This document shows, piece by piece, positions 18,207 through 26,651 of a stretch of DNA of 49,761 nucleotides (the stretch's first letter is position 1; each line of letters begins with the position of its first letter). The notes beneath the pieces were generated by a model. The model searched no databases. It saw only the letters and a list, made by a program, of their open reading frames with translations, and was not told the DNA's origin. Origin of the DNA: Chlamydiota bacterium (GTDB taxonomy: Bacteria > Chlamydiota > Chlamydiia > Chlamydiales > Rhabdochlamydiaceae); NCBI GenBank assembly GCA_026398435.1, contig JAPLSW010000053.1, positions 1 through 49,761 on the forward strand, written 5' to 3'. The position numbers and the translations under genes were made by a program.

Positions 18207-19003
18207 ATCTTAAACTCTTCTCCGAGGTAGGATCTTCTTACTTCTTTGTTGTGGATCAGATCTTGTACGGAACCCGACATGAGAACTTTCCCTTCACTTA
18301 CTAGATAACTTCTATCGACAATAGAAAAAATCTCTCTAGCATTGTGGTCTGTGATAAGTACGCTTATCCCTTTTGATTTAAGAAGGCCAATCATTTTCTT
18401 TACATCATTGATTGCGATCGGATCAATGTTTGCAAAGGGCTCATCTAAAAGCAGGAGGGTGGGGTTTGTCACAAGGGATCTTGTGATTTCAAGGCGGCGT
18501 CTCTCCCCACCGGAGAGGGTGCTTGCTTTCTTTTTTCTGATCTTTTCTAGATGCAGCTCATGTAGAAGCTGCTCAAGTCTTTTTTGCTGCTCGCCTTTTG
18601 TAAGGGGGAGTGTCTCTAAAATACATAGGATATTATCCTCAACGCTCAGTTGACGGAATACAGAAGGCTCCTGAGCTAGATACCCCATACCCATCCTTGC
18701 TCTTTCATGGATCGGCATCCGAGTGACATCTGTATCATTAAATAGGACAGTGCCAGAATCTGGGGAGATAAGACCAATTGTCATATAGAATGCTGTTGTT
18801 TTTCCTGCGCCATTGGGTCCAAGTAGCCCTACAACTTCCCCTTTTCCCACAAAGAAGCTTAGCCCATTTACCACAGCTTTTCCCCCGTAGGTTTTTTTTA
18901 GGTCAGTAGCTTTTAGTATAGCTATAGGGGGTTTTGTATTTTTTGCCTCTGGAAGAGATCTTTCTTCTAAGCATGCAGGGGGGCGGAGATGTTGTTGACT
19001 CAT
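18203..19003 (-). CDS. lptB: LPS export ABC transporter ATP-binding protein LptB
   Basis: 266 residues. Walker A GPNGAGKTT is at about 62-70, with the YLAQEPSVFRQLSVEDN region, signature LSGGERRRLEI and Walker B LLLLDEPFANIDP, the LptB-specific form. It powers extraction of lipopolysaccharide from the inner membrane toward LptC and LptA. About 30 residues precede the ABC domain, longer than the ~240-residue family norm; no better internal start with a ribosome site is obvious. It lies 10 nt after lptA in a kdsA-lptC-lptA-lptB run. Confidence 0.96.
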   Translation of the reverse strand: MSQQHLRPPACLEERSLPEAKNTKPPIAILKATDLKKTYGGKAVVNGLSFFVGKGEVVGLLGPNGAGKTTAFYMTIGLISPDSGTVLFNDTDVTRMPIHERARMGMGYLAQEPSVFRQLSVEDNILCILETLPLTKGEQQKRLEQLLHELHLEKIRKKKASTLSGGERRRLEITRSLVTNPTLLLLDEPFANIDPIAINDVKKMIGLLKSKGISVLITDHNAREIFSIVDRSYLVSEGKVLMSGSVQDLIHNKEVRRSYLGEEFKM

Positions 19004-19013
19004 TTTCTAGCCT

Positions 19014-20507
19014 TTAAGGGAGTGGTTTAAACTGAGGGAAAAACTTTTTAAGGGTCTCATTTTCTTCTGTAGAGAGGCTAAACTTTACGTTGCCAACCCC
19101 TTGAATCACCATTTGCTGCGTTGCTGGGTTTTGTATGAGATGGACCTCCTGCGCGCTCATGCGTATTAATTGTTGCTCATCCCAGAAAAGGACTCTCTGT
19201 CCCGGATTTGCTGAGAGGATGAGTGTTTTTGTGCTGGGAGAATAGGTCATTCTATCTGCTATACTACAGCGGAAGGGCTCCTGCTCGCCGCGAGAAAATA
19301 AACAGATATTACCCTTTAACGATAGGGAAACTGGCTGGAGGCGCTCCCCTTCTATAGAATACTCAACCGATGCTGTATCCGCATACGCGCCCATCTGCAT
19401 TTCTTCATAGTATACTTGCTCGGCAAAAGAGGCTTTTTTTCCTTCTTTTACAGGGCTTGTTAAGGTGGCATGCAAATGCTCCCGATCAATTTTCATGGTG
19501 CCGTAGCAAGAGATCTTATGATAGGTAGAGGGGGCCTGTTCTTGGTATATGAGCTGGGTGGCTCCCTTAGTCTCAATTTTTGAAACGACTTTTTTACCTT
19601 TGATCGTTGCTTGGCTGATACTAATCTCTTCTTCAGTAACAATTGTTCCAAGGGAGGATTCAATGACTTCAGATTTCCCTTTTAAAGTGAGTCTTTCTTT
19701 TATCCGATCCCAAGTAAGGTAGTCGCTCGTAAATTGGATGCTCCCTTTTTGTAGCTGGGAAATTAGTGAGGAGGAGAGGGTTCCGGAGGGTTTATGCATG
19801 CAGAGTTGAGACTGGATAAGATCGAGATCTATAGAACTCGCTTCAATAAGATCTTCTCCGTGCTGTATCGTGCAAAGGGAAGAAGGATCTTTAGGATAGG
19901 CTGTGATGATCCCTTGAAACTCCTTGGTCGTAGAGGTTTTTCCAATGCTTGCTTTGCGGTATAGAGCGTGGTCTGCTTTAAGGATAAATTCTTTGTTGTA
20001 GTCGATTGTGACAGAGTCTTTAGCAAGGATGGTATCGACATCATATTCTGATTTTTTATCGGAGAGCTCACTTTTAAGCATAGAGAGCTCAATGCTTGGA
20101 GCCTGAAGAGTCAATTGGGTGTCAGTACTTCCCTTATGTGAAAGAGTATCTGAATAGGTAACAAGGCCAGTTATCGGAGCTGTTAAGTGTCCTTTTAAAG
20201 AGTTGAAATCCAGCTCTGCCTTGTCGCAGAGTATCTGCGCATTGCTTTTAAGGGAGAGTAGTACTTCTTTGCGCAGCAAAATAAGGGAAAAGGGAAAATC
20301 TTTGCCAGCTTCTTGTTTTTCGAGGCTTGCTTCTTCTGCCGTCATTTTACCAAGGCCATGGTCGAGCACCACGTGTCCGGTAAGTACCAGAGCACTACCG
20401 TCATATGAAGCATTTGTCGAGGAGAGGTATCCTTCCTTAGGAGCGTCTGCAGCGCTTAAGGAAAGAGAAGCTAAAATAGTAACGCAGAGGAGAAAATACT
20501 TATTCAT
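19014..20507 (-). CDS. lptA: OstA/LptA-like LPS transport protein, unusually long
   Basis: 497 residues beginning with a signal peptide (MNKYFLLCVTILASLSLSAA|DA). The body is a series of beta-jellyroll-like OstA repeats, for example YLSSTNASYDGSALVLTGHV, then DSVTIDYNKEFILKADHALY and LTWDRIKERLTLKGKSEVIE. LptA forms the periplasmic bridge carrying LPS from LptC to LptD. E. coli LptA is only ~185 residues, so this protein carries more than double the length and may span the periplasm with fewer subunits. It overlaps lptC by 4 nt and is followed by lptB, which supports the assignment. Confidence 0.8.
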   Translation of the reverse strand: MNKYFLLCVTILASLSLSAADAPKEGYLSSTNASYDGSALVLTGHVVLDHGLGKMTAEEASLEKQEAGKDFPFSLILLRKEVLLSLKSNAQILCDKAELDFNSLKGHLTAPITGLVTYSDTLSHKGSTDTQLTLQAPSIELSMLKSELSDKKSEYDVDTILAKDSVTIDYNKEFILKADHALYRKASIGKTSTTKEFQGIITAYPKDPSSLCTIQHGEDLIEASSIDLDLIQSQLCMHKPSGTLSSSLISQLQKGSIQFTSDYLTWDRIKERLTLKGKSEVIESSLGTIVTEEEISISQATIKGKKVVSKIETKGATQLIYQEQAPSTYHKISCYGTMKIDREHLHATLTSPVKEGKKASFAEQVYYEEMQMGAYADTASVEYSIEGERLQPVSLSLKGNICLFSRGEQEPFRCSIADRMTYSPSTKTLILSANPGQRVLFWDEQQLIRMSAQEVHLIQNPATQQMVIQGVGNVKFSLSTEENETLKKFFPQFKPLP

Positions 20508-21112
20508 CGCAAGGTGTCCTCTTTTCGTAGAGATGCTGTAAAGTGATGCGCCTCAAATTGAGGTGTTTTACCTGAAACTGAAAACGAGATATCATCTGCA
20601 TTTCCATTTAAAAAAGCAGCTTTAGTACTCGTTGGCGTTGCCAGTTCATGTCCGGGCATGCGGAAGAGAGAAATATCGACAGAGTTAGCCAGGAATTGCT
20701 GCTGATTAAAGCGGTATATCCCTTCGGTAGCTTTTAAAAAACGGATCTGCTGCATCTGACCTTCATCCGCTGCATAGAGCTTTTCTTGCATCCAACAGCG
20801 TATGTTAAAAAGGTTTTCTACCATGTCAAACTTTCCCTTATTCGGCACGATAGTTAGAAGTGATGAGTCGCTTTCGATCCGGTAGTGGAGGCGTGATTTA
20901 TCTTCTTGAGAAAACCAAATATCTTTCCTGACCCCTTCTCGTGATTGGGTGGCTGAATCGGAAAGGGTTTGAGAAGTGATTTTTCGATACTCTTCTACAA
21001 GGGCTGTGTATTTGGAAATATCTTGGCTTGTGACAAAGCAGAGCTTTAGCGTCCCAAGGACCACCAAAACGGAAACTGCCAAAACTGATATTGTCACAGT
21101 CCTTTTAAACAT
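20504..21112 (-). CDS. lptC: LptC-like inner-membrane LPS transport protein
   Basis: 202 residues with one N-terminal membrane helix (about 7-27: VTISVLAVSVLVVLGTLKL) and a periplasmic beta-rich domain. The C-terminal part (NSVDISLFR..., ISFSVSGKTPQFEAHHFTASL) resembles LptC/YrbK. LptC receives LPS from the LptB2FG complex and hands it to LptA. Assignment rests on topology and position between kdsA (2 nt gap) and lptA (4 nt overlap) more than on sharp motifs. Confidence 0.75.
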   Translation of the reverse strand: MFKRTVTISVLAVSVLVVLGTLKLCFVTSQDISKYTALVEEYRKITSQTLSDSATQSREGVRKDIWFSQEDKSRLHYRIESDSSLLTIVPNKGKFDMVENLFNIRCWMQEKLYAADEGQMQQIRFLKATEGIYRFNQQQFLANSVDISLFRMPGHELATPTSTKAAFLNGNADDISFSVSGKTPQFEAHHFTASLRKEDTLR

Positions 21113-21114
21113 CG

Positions 21115-21939
21115 CTAATTGCTTCCTTGCACGATCTTATAGATCTGCTGCAGCGTGGTAAATAAACTTTTCATTTCACTAAAGGGCATTACCGAGTCTT
21201 TATCGCTTTTAGCTTCAAGGGGTCTTGGATGGGATTCCATGAAGATGCAATTGCAACCGGCCGCTATGGCCGCTTTTGCAAGTGTCGGAATAAATTCCCT
21301 CTGGCCTCCAGATGTAACACCATTGCCTCCGGGAAGTTGTACCGAGTGGGAGGCATCATAACAGACCGGGTATCCTAAGGCCTGCATGATAGGTATCCCT
21401 CTCATGTCACTTACTAGGTTGTTATAACCAAAGGTTGTGCCTCGGTCAGTAAGAATGATTTTTGTGTTATTTGCCGCTTCTATTTTTTTTACGACGTTCT
21501 CCATATCCCAAGGGGCGAGAAACTGTCCTTTCTTAACGCTTACGACAGCTCCTGTTTCTGCAGCTGCAACGATAAGATCTGTCTGCCTGCAAAGAAAGGC
21601 GGGGATCTGGAGTACATCACAGATCTTTCCAGCCTCTTTAGCTTCTTCAGGAGTGTGTACATCGGTAACGACGGGAATGTTAAAGGTCGTCTTTACTTTT
21701 TCAAGAATTCTCAAACCTTCTTTAAGACCTGGGCCTCTAAAAGAAGAGTACGAAGATCTATTGGCCTTATCGTAGCTTGATTTGTAAATGAAATTGATTC
21801 CAAGCGATCCGAAAAGATCGCGAAGATATTCGGCAGTTTCTAAGGCCAAGGATTCACTTTCGATTACACAAGGACCTGACATCACAACAAGTGGGTGCCC
21901 TTTACCTATTTTGAAATTGCTAACCGGAACATCTTTCAT
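21115..21939 (-). CDS. kdsA: 3-deoxy-D-manno-octulosonate 8-phosphate synthase
   Basis: 274 residues, standard length. Seen: SGPCVIESE, KSSYDKANRSSYSSFRGPG, VTDVHTPEE and TDRGTTFGYNNLVSDMR, all KdsA signatures. It condenses phosphoenolpyruvate with arabinose 5-phosphate to make Kdo-8-phosphate for the LPS inner core. It heads the LPS cluster on the minus strand, followed after 2 nt by lptC. Confidence 0.97.
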   Translation of the reverse strand: MKDVPVSNFKIGKGHPLVVMSGPCVIESESLALETAEYLRDLFGSLGINFIYKSSYDKANRSSYSSFRGPGLKEGLRILEKVKTTFNIPVVTDVHTPEEAKEAGKICDVLQIPAFLCRQTDLIVAAAETGAVVSVKKGQFLAPWDMENVVKKIEAANNTKIILTDRGTTFGYNNLVSDMRGIPIMQALGYPVCYDASHSVQLPGGNGVTSGGQREFIPTLAKAAIAAGCNCIFMESHPRPLEAKSDKDSVMPFSEMKSLFTTLQQIYKIVQGSN

Positions 21940-22051
21940 TTTTACACCTTAAGTTTAGAAGGGGAAATAGCAATTGAAGTAATTGCTTTACGCCTGTTTG
22001 TTTGGCCTACAGGATAAGGCATTTTCCCCCTGTGGTCAAGAAGGTGTTTTG

Positions 22052-22747
22052 CTATTTTTGCATGCCAAGTATATCTTTTAATGAATATAGGCCAGGGGGG
22101 CTTAAAACTAAAGCTTTCGCTGCAAAAAGAGCCCCTTTTGCGAAGGTGTCTCGAGAAAGGGCTTCATGCGACAGTTGTATGACTTCTTGCTCATTTGAAA
22201 AGAAGATTTGATGTTTTCCTATTACTTCTCCCGAGCGTATGCTTTCGATAGGGGGGGTATTTTCCATGACCTCGGAAAAGGCAAGAGCGGTTCCACTGGG
22301 GCTGTCTTTTTTGTGAATGTGATGGGTTTCTATGATATGTGTCTGAAATTCTGTAGATAATTTTTGAAATAGGATTTCGGCAGCGAGCGTGCAAGCTGCA
22401 ACTCCTAAGCTGAAATTCGCTGCATAAAGTATGGGGATCTGTTTTGCAGACTCCTCCATATGCTGGATAATTTCTTTAGAAAGGCCGGTCGTTCCGATGA
22501 CTAAGGGGGTTTTTCTCTCTACGGCGATTTGAAGTAAGGAGTTTAGAGCTAGAGGAGAGGAGAAATCGATTATTACATCAGAGTTGTCTGCAAGTTCTTC
22601 TAAGGAATCAAGTGGGGTATATTCTTTAGTTTCATAGGTGGTATTTCTTGCATAGCCAGATATTTGGGAGAAGCTTTTATCACAGAGAGCGCCTGCCAAA
22701 ACTTTTAGGCCCATACGTCCTTGCACACCATGAATTCCAAGTCTCAT
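22052..22747 (-). CDS. dapB: 4-hydroxy-tetrahydrodipicolinate reductase
   Basis: About 231 residues. The nucleotide-binding GIHGVQGRMG is at the N terminus, VIGTTGL follows, and the catalytic ETHHIHKKDSPSGTAL matches the DapB signature HHxxKxDxPSGTA. It makes tetrahydrodipicolinate on the lysine/diaminopimelate path that feeds peptidoglycan. ATG at 22747 has GGAGG 6 nt upstream; a TTG four codons earlier overlaps that ribosome site and is rejected. It is slightly shorter than the ~265-residue E. coli enzyme, as in chlamydial members. Confidence 0.95.
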   Translation of the reverse strand: MRLGIHGVQGRMGLKVLAGALCDKSFSQISGYARNTTYETKEYTPLDSLEELADNSDVIIDFSSPLALNSLLQIAVERKTPLVIGTTGLSKEIIQHMEESAKQIPILYAANFSLGVAACTLAAEILFQKLSTEFQTHIIETHHIHKKDSPSGTALAFSEVMENTPPIESIRSGEVIGKHQIFFSNEQEVIQLSHEALSRDTFAKGALFAAKALVLSPPGLYSLKDILGMQK

Positions 22748-22793
22748 AATATCCTCCAAAATTAAAAGGCTACCAGATCACAGATCTTAAATC

Positions 22794-23330
22794 CTATCCT
22801 TTTTGGTATTGCAACTTTCTTGACTGGACATGGGCGAGCATTTTATTGAGTTTTTCGATAGATTCTAGAAGGTTCATAATAATTCCTTTGTCTTTTTCGA
22901 AGTAGATCATAGGAGTGCTAGCTTCCTTTTGCATGATAGAAGATAAAGCGACGATTTGCTTTTTAGTCGGTCTTTTTTTTCTCTGGAATGCAAAAAATAC
23001 CACTGGGGGCTCTTCTTTTTCACTTCCATCTTCTTCCGGGTTCATGTCCCAGTAGAGATCGGGAAGTAGGCAGTAGGAAAAAAATCGATTACTCTGGGAA
23101 TAATACATATCCGGCGGAGAAAAATGGGCCCAGGTGATATTGCGTTTATAGATGTCGAAAAGATCTTCCCATTTTGAAGAGAAAATAGAAGAGGTGCCGG
23201 TGATTTCTGAGTGGTGAGCTACTTGCTGAATCTCTCCGATAAATAGGGGATCTAATGCCTCTTGGTCTAAGGCATATCTTTTATGAACGCTGATATCGAT
23301 CGAATCAAAGGTAACGGGCTTGGTTTTCAT
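22794..23330 (-). CDS. Hypothetical protein upstream of dapB
   Basis: 178 residues, family not recognised with confidence. There is no signal peptide or membrane helix. It contains an aromatic-rich centre (SPPDMYYSQSNRFFSYCLL), an acidic loop (NPEEDGSEKEEPP) and a C-terminal helix (LLESIEKLNKMLAHVQSRKL). From memory a hypothetical gene also sits beside kdsA in Chlamydia (the CT656 position), so this may be its counterpart. It is transcribed toward dapB with a 46-nt gap, so it could be the first gene of that operon. Confidence 0.7.
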   Translation of the reverse strand: MKTKPVTFDSIDISVHKRYALDQEALDPLFIGEIQQVAHHSEITGTSSIFSSKWEDLFDIYKRNITWAHFSPPDMYYSQSNRFFSYCLLPDLYWDMNPEEDGSEKEEPPVVFFAFQRKKRPTKKQIVALSSIMQKEASTPMIYFEKDKGIIMNLLESIEKLNKMLAHVQSRKLQYQKG

Positions 23331-23549
23331 AAATCCTTAAAAAATAATAAAATACAACTTTGCTCGCCAAAGAATATTGAGGTTTAGCGATTTTCTGAAA
23401 AGAAGAAACAAACAGTAACTGCTAATTTTTTGTAAGAGGCTTTGTTAATAGGTTATTTTATTTGTTTGGGTAAAGTCCCTTTAGAATACTTGTGAAAGCG
23501 AAAGCAGTGAAAATATACATTGACAATGCATTCTAAAAGTAATTTTAGA

Positions 23550-23577
23550 TTTAAAATAAACAGGGCAGGTTTATAAT
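23550..23577 (+). promoter_or_regulatory. Candidate promoter for the secretin gene
   Basis: TATAAT at 23572-23577 with TTTAAA at 23550-23555, 16 nt apart. The predicted transcript start (about 23584) lies some 27 nt before the GTG start. The 280-nt divergent region upstream is otherwise AT-rich with no gene. Confidence 0.5.
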
Positions 23578-23610
23578 AGACGCGGACCCCTTAAGATTTG
23601 TTGGTAAAAA

Positions 23611-25224
23611 GTGAAAAGTAAACTACTCCCCATTTCCCTATTCCTACATTTAAGCTGTATGAGCTTTAGTGAGGAACCCCCGCAAGCTGCCGAATCAGAT
23701 AGTATCCTATTACAGATCATTCCGCAGGCAGGTGCCGAATATCACAATGTAAATTTTAGCGATATTCCCATTACTGAGTTTATTCGCTATGTCAGCAAGA
23801 TTTCTGAAGAGAATTTTATTTTTAATAATAAAGAGCTCGATTTCCATGTGACTTTTTCTTCTGGCAAGCCGATCCTTACGCAAAATATCGTGAAATCACT
23901 TGTTAAACTTTTGAAGATGCATAATTTTCATGTAGTAAAAGAAGAAAACTCTTATGTGATCTATAAGCCTAAAAAGAAAAAAATGGAAGGGGAGGCTTCA
24001 GTATCTAATGAGCTGGAAAGTTCCCAGGTAGCGGCGGATGATTTTACTATCCCTTCGATCAAGGTAAAGAAAACTTTTCACGTGTATAAGCTCCAGTACC
24101 ATGAAGGTTCTGAAATTCTTGATTCTCTTAAGAATATGGCAGTTGAGCTTAGCAACACCTCAGCTTCCCCTGAAGACCTTTTGCAAGCTGTCCAAGGACT
24201 ACAATGGGTAAAGGCAACAAATTCCCTGATGTTTTCCGGTCTTCCTGAAACCATTGTAGAGATGCAAAAGATTATCTCCAGTTTAGATGCTGCCTTAAGG
24301 CAGGTATTCATTGAAGTTCTTGTTATTGAAACAGATGTGAAGAAAGGGCTTGATTTTGGTCTCCAATGGGCGGCGGGTGGTCAATTTAATAGTAAGGTTG
24401 GCTTTGGCACAGGAAGTTTTGCTCCAGGAAATTCTTCTGGGCAAAATTCCAATTTCGCCTCGGTTATGCAAGGGGCTGGATCGAGTGCTCCCTCAGGACT
24501 TTCTCAAGTGCCCATTATCCCTGGATTTGATCTAGGGGTAATAGGAGATATCATCCTGCATAAGGGGAAATCTTTCCTTACTTTAGGATCTCTTGTTTCC
24601 GCTCTCCAGGCTGATGGAGATAGCACGATCGTCTTAAACCAAAAGATCATCACGCAAGATAATAAGCATTCTAAGATCTTTGTCGGAGATAACATCCCCT
24701 TTACAGGATCTGTTATCCAAACCATTGGTCAAGGGCAGCAAACGACCGCCAATATCGAATACCGAGATGTTGGGGTAAGTCTTAGCATTACTCCGATGCT
24801 AGGAGAAGGGGATATCATTACCTTAGATCTCGATGAAGAGATTACTGAAGCTGTGAATGATGATGGATTCTCTTCTACCAATAATAACGTTGGTGGTATC
24901 CGTACGACAAAAACAAATATGGTAACCCACGTCCATGTGCCCGATAAGCACTTTTTAGTGCTTAGCGGCATGATTCGGAATGCCAAGTCGAGTTATAAGT
25001 CGGGCGTTCCCTTCTTAAGTTCCATCCCCTTTATCGGAAAGTTTTTTAGTAAAAGCACGAAAAGAGATGAAAAAAGAAATATTATTATCTTTGTAAGGCC
25101 ACAGATTATCCATTCCTTTAAAGATTATGAGAAAATCACAGCTCTTCAAGTGGAGACTTATGAAAAACAATCAAATGCTAAAGATTTTGTTGAAGCAATA
25201 AAAGTTCTTCCTCCAGCTCCTTAA
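23611..25224 (+). CDS. gspD: Type II secretion-like secretin (GspD family)
   Basis: 537 residues. A short signal-like N terminus (KLLPISLFLHLSCMSF) is followed by an N0/N1-type domain (SDIPITEFIRYVSKISEENFIF), a linker, and the secretin barrel: VFIEVLVIETD, QADGDSTIVLNQKIITQDN, VGVSLSITPML and the C-terminal VPFLSSIPFIGKFFSKS with NIIIFVRPQII. Secretins form outer-membrane gates. The VPxLxxIPxIGxLF box and TPxI-type ending match GspD/PilQ rather than type III SctC. It is shorter than E. coli GspD (~650), with fewer N repeats. The start is GTG with a weak ribosome site; no gspE or gspF is in view. Confidence 0.88.
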   Translation: MKSKLLPISLFLHLSCMSFSEEPPQAAESDSILLQIIPQAGAEYHNVNFSDIPITEFIRYVSKISEENFIFNNKELDFHVTFSSGKPILTQNIVKSLVKLLKMHNFHVVKEENSYVIYKPKKKKMEGEASVSNELESSQVAADDFTIPSIKVKKTFHVYKLQYHEGSEILDSLKNMAVELSNTSASPEDLLQAVQGLQWVKATNSLMFSGLPETIVEMQKIISSLDAALRQVFIEVLVIETDVKKGLDFGLQWAAGGQFNSKVGFGTGSFAPGNSSGQNSNFASVMQGAGSSAPSGLSQVPIIPGFDLGVIGDIILHKGKSFLTLGSLVSALQADGDSTIVLNQKIITQDNKHSKIFVGDNIPFTGSVIQTIGQGQQTTANIEYRDVGVSLSITPMLGEGDIITLDLDEEITEAVNDDGFSSTNNNVGGIRTTKTNMVTHVHVPDKHFLVLSGMIRNAKSSYKSGVPFLSSIPFIGKFFSKSTKRDEKRNIIIFVRPQIIHSFKDYEKITALQVETYEKQSNAKDFVEAIKVLPPAP

Positions 25225-25238
25225 AAAAAGGTTAGTTT

Positions 25239-26375
25239 ATGTCTTCGTCTACTGTAAGTTCGAGTCCTTCTCTTCTGTCTCATAGAGAAGGATTTTCTTT
25301 ATCAAAAATTTCTCATAATCCGGATGTTTTTTTTCGATTGTCAGAGATGTTGCCTGGAGGTGGATCCGAGCTGCTTTTGGTGAATAAAAAAATTAAAAAG
25401 CGTGTTCTGTCTACGTTTAGCTCATTTAAGCCCGAGGTTAAATTACACCTTATGTTCCTTGCAAAGCAGCCTTTAATAGAAAGGGTTGAGGTTTTGCAAG
25501 AGGAAATAAGCGAAGCTAATGAAGATGTAGCTCTTGCTTCTGATGCGTTACTCGCTTTTAGGCGGGCTAATCAGACTGTAATAGGAATAAGTGAGAGATT
25601 GCCCTGTTTGCGCTCTTTTCGATGTATTAGGGGAACGTTTCAAAGATTAGAAGTTTTATCAGATCTAGATCAGGGATCTCGAGAGAGCTTAAGCTCTTTG
25701 AAATTAGAGCAAAAAAAAATGGTTATTGAGATTTTGGGTTTAGGGTCGCGCCCCTTAAGGGCTTATTTAAGAGTTTGGGATGAGCGTAAAGCCATGAGCG
25801 TTTTAGCTTATTATAACGATGCAGGGAGTTCTTATGAATCAATTTACGATATCGTTGGAGGCGTTAGGGAATTTTACAAATTGCCAGAGTATGCAATGAG
25901 CCTAGCTGTTAATCGAGGTCGGGAACGTGCCGAAGCCGCTGCTATCAGAGAGAGGACTGGGCCTAGGCCTGAGTATTATACAGTAGAGCGAAATTCATGG
26001 TGTAGAAATCTTCTTTCTCAAGATATGTCAGCTCCGATTATGCGTGGGGTTGATCGGGGTCGACCATTTATTCTATTTAAAGCAAGTGTTAGAGAGTCTA
26101 CGGAAGGTCAGAGAGCTTTAGTTATTTTTCAAGCTCTTGGAGAGCGCTGGGGGACTTATGCCCTAGGAAATCTTCCTACTCAAAATATTCGAGCTATATG
26201 GAGTATTGAAGGTTTGGCTGATTTGTCTTTTAAAAATCTGAAGGGCCGAAGGATTCGCCTGCATGATAATTTTCCAGCAGATACGTTTGTTGATTTTAGC
26301 GGCAATGATGGTGTTTTGCCATTTCTAAAAGACTATGCTGCTTCTATTGCAAAAAAAGCAGGAATAGCTAGCTAG
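25239..26375 (+). CDS. Hypothetical protein with Ser-rich N terminus
   Basis: 378 residues, not recognised. The N terminus is serine-rich (SSSTVSSSPSLLSHREGFS). A helical segment follows (LIERVEVLQEEISEANEDVALASDAL), then a basic Arg-rich middle and a beta-rich C-terminal part (ALVIFQALGERWGTYALGNL, IWSIEGLADLSFKNL). There is no signal peptide or membrane helix. A Ser-rich start is common in type III effectors, but that is only a hint. It begins 14 nt after the secretin gene and may be co-transcribed. Confidence 0.65.
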   Translation: MSSSTVSSSPSLLSHREGFSLSKISHNPDVFFRLSEMLPGGGSELLLVNKKIKKRVLSTFSSFKPEVKLHLMFLAKQPLIERVEVLQEEISEANEDVALASDALLAFRRANQTVIGISERLPCLRSFRCIRGTFQRLEVLSDLDQGSRESLSSLKLEQKKMVIEILGLGSRPLRAYLRVWDERKAMSVLAYYNDAGSSYESIYDIVGGVREFYKLPEYAMSLAVNRGRERAEAAAIRERTGPRPEYYTVERNSWCRNLLSQDMSAPIMRGVDRGRPFILFKASVRESTEGQRALVIFQALGERWGTYALGNLPTQNIRAIWSIEGLADLSFKNLKGRRIRLHDNFPADTFVDFSGNDGVLPFLKDYAASIAKKAGIAS

Positions 26376-26551
26376 CTGCGCCTTGAGGCCGGGCTTAAAG
26401 CCCCCCACTGTTTCTTTCGAAAAAGAGGTTGCATCCATAACTTTTTTGCTATACAAGAAGGAATTTCGCAGCCTTAGAATATAGGTATTCTTTTCTTGGG
26501 TGATAAATCACTTTAAAAATAAGTGGGCGATCTTTAGTATTAACGTCACTT

Positions 26552-26625
26552 GGATTGATAGCTCAGCTGGATAGAGCACCCGCCTTCTAAGTGGGTGGTC
26601 GCAGGTTCGAGTCCTGCTCAGTCCA
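26552..26625 (+). tRNA. tRNA-Arg (UCU)
   Basis: A 74-nt cloverleaf: acceptor GGATTGA/TCAGTCC, D-arm with AGCTCAGCTGGATAGAGC, anticodon stem CCCGC/GTGGG with loop CTTCTAA (anticodon TCT at 26586-26588) and T-arm GCAGG-TTCGAGT-CCTGC. It reads AGA/AGG arginine codons. CCA is not encoded: the discriminator A is followed by AAT, so the tail is added by nucleotidyltransferase. Confidence 0.97.
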
Positions 26626-26651
26626 AATTTCTTTAGTGTGTGGGGATTATT

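Noticed and set aside
18203..21939. Cluster read as a generic ABC importer operon
   Set aside because: LptB-type Walker B (DEPFANIDP), the OstA and LptC-like partners and kdsA point to LPS export.
21969..21987. Hairpin AGCAATT-n5-AATTGCT as tRNA or strong terminator
   Set aside because: It is a 7-bp AT-rich stem without cloverleaf features or a T tract on the needed strand; at most a weak dapB terminator.
23611..25224. Type III secretion secretin SctC
   Set aside because: The barrel ending VPFLSSIPFIGKFFSKS and the N-domain pattern fit GspD/PilQ; no other type III gene is adjacent.
26391..26403. GGGC-ttaaa-GCCC as terminator after the 378-residue gene
   Set aside because: The stem is only 4 bp with a 5-nt loop and no T run follows.
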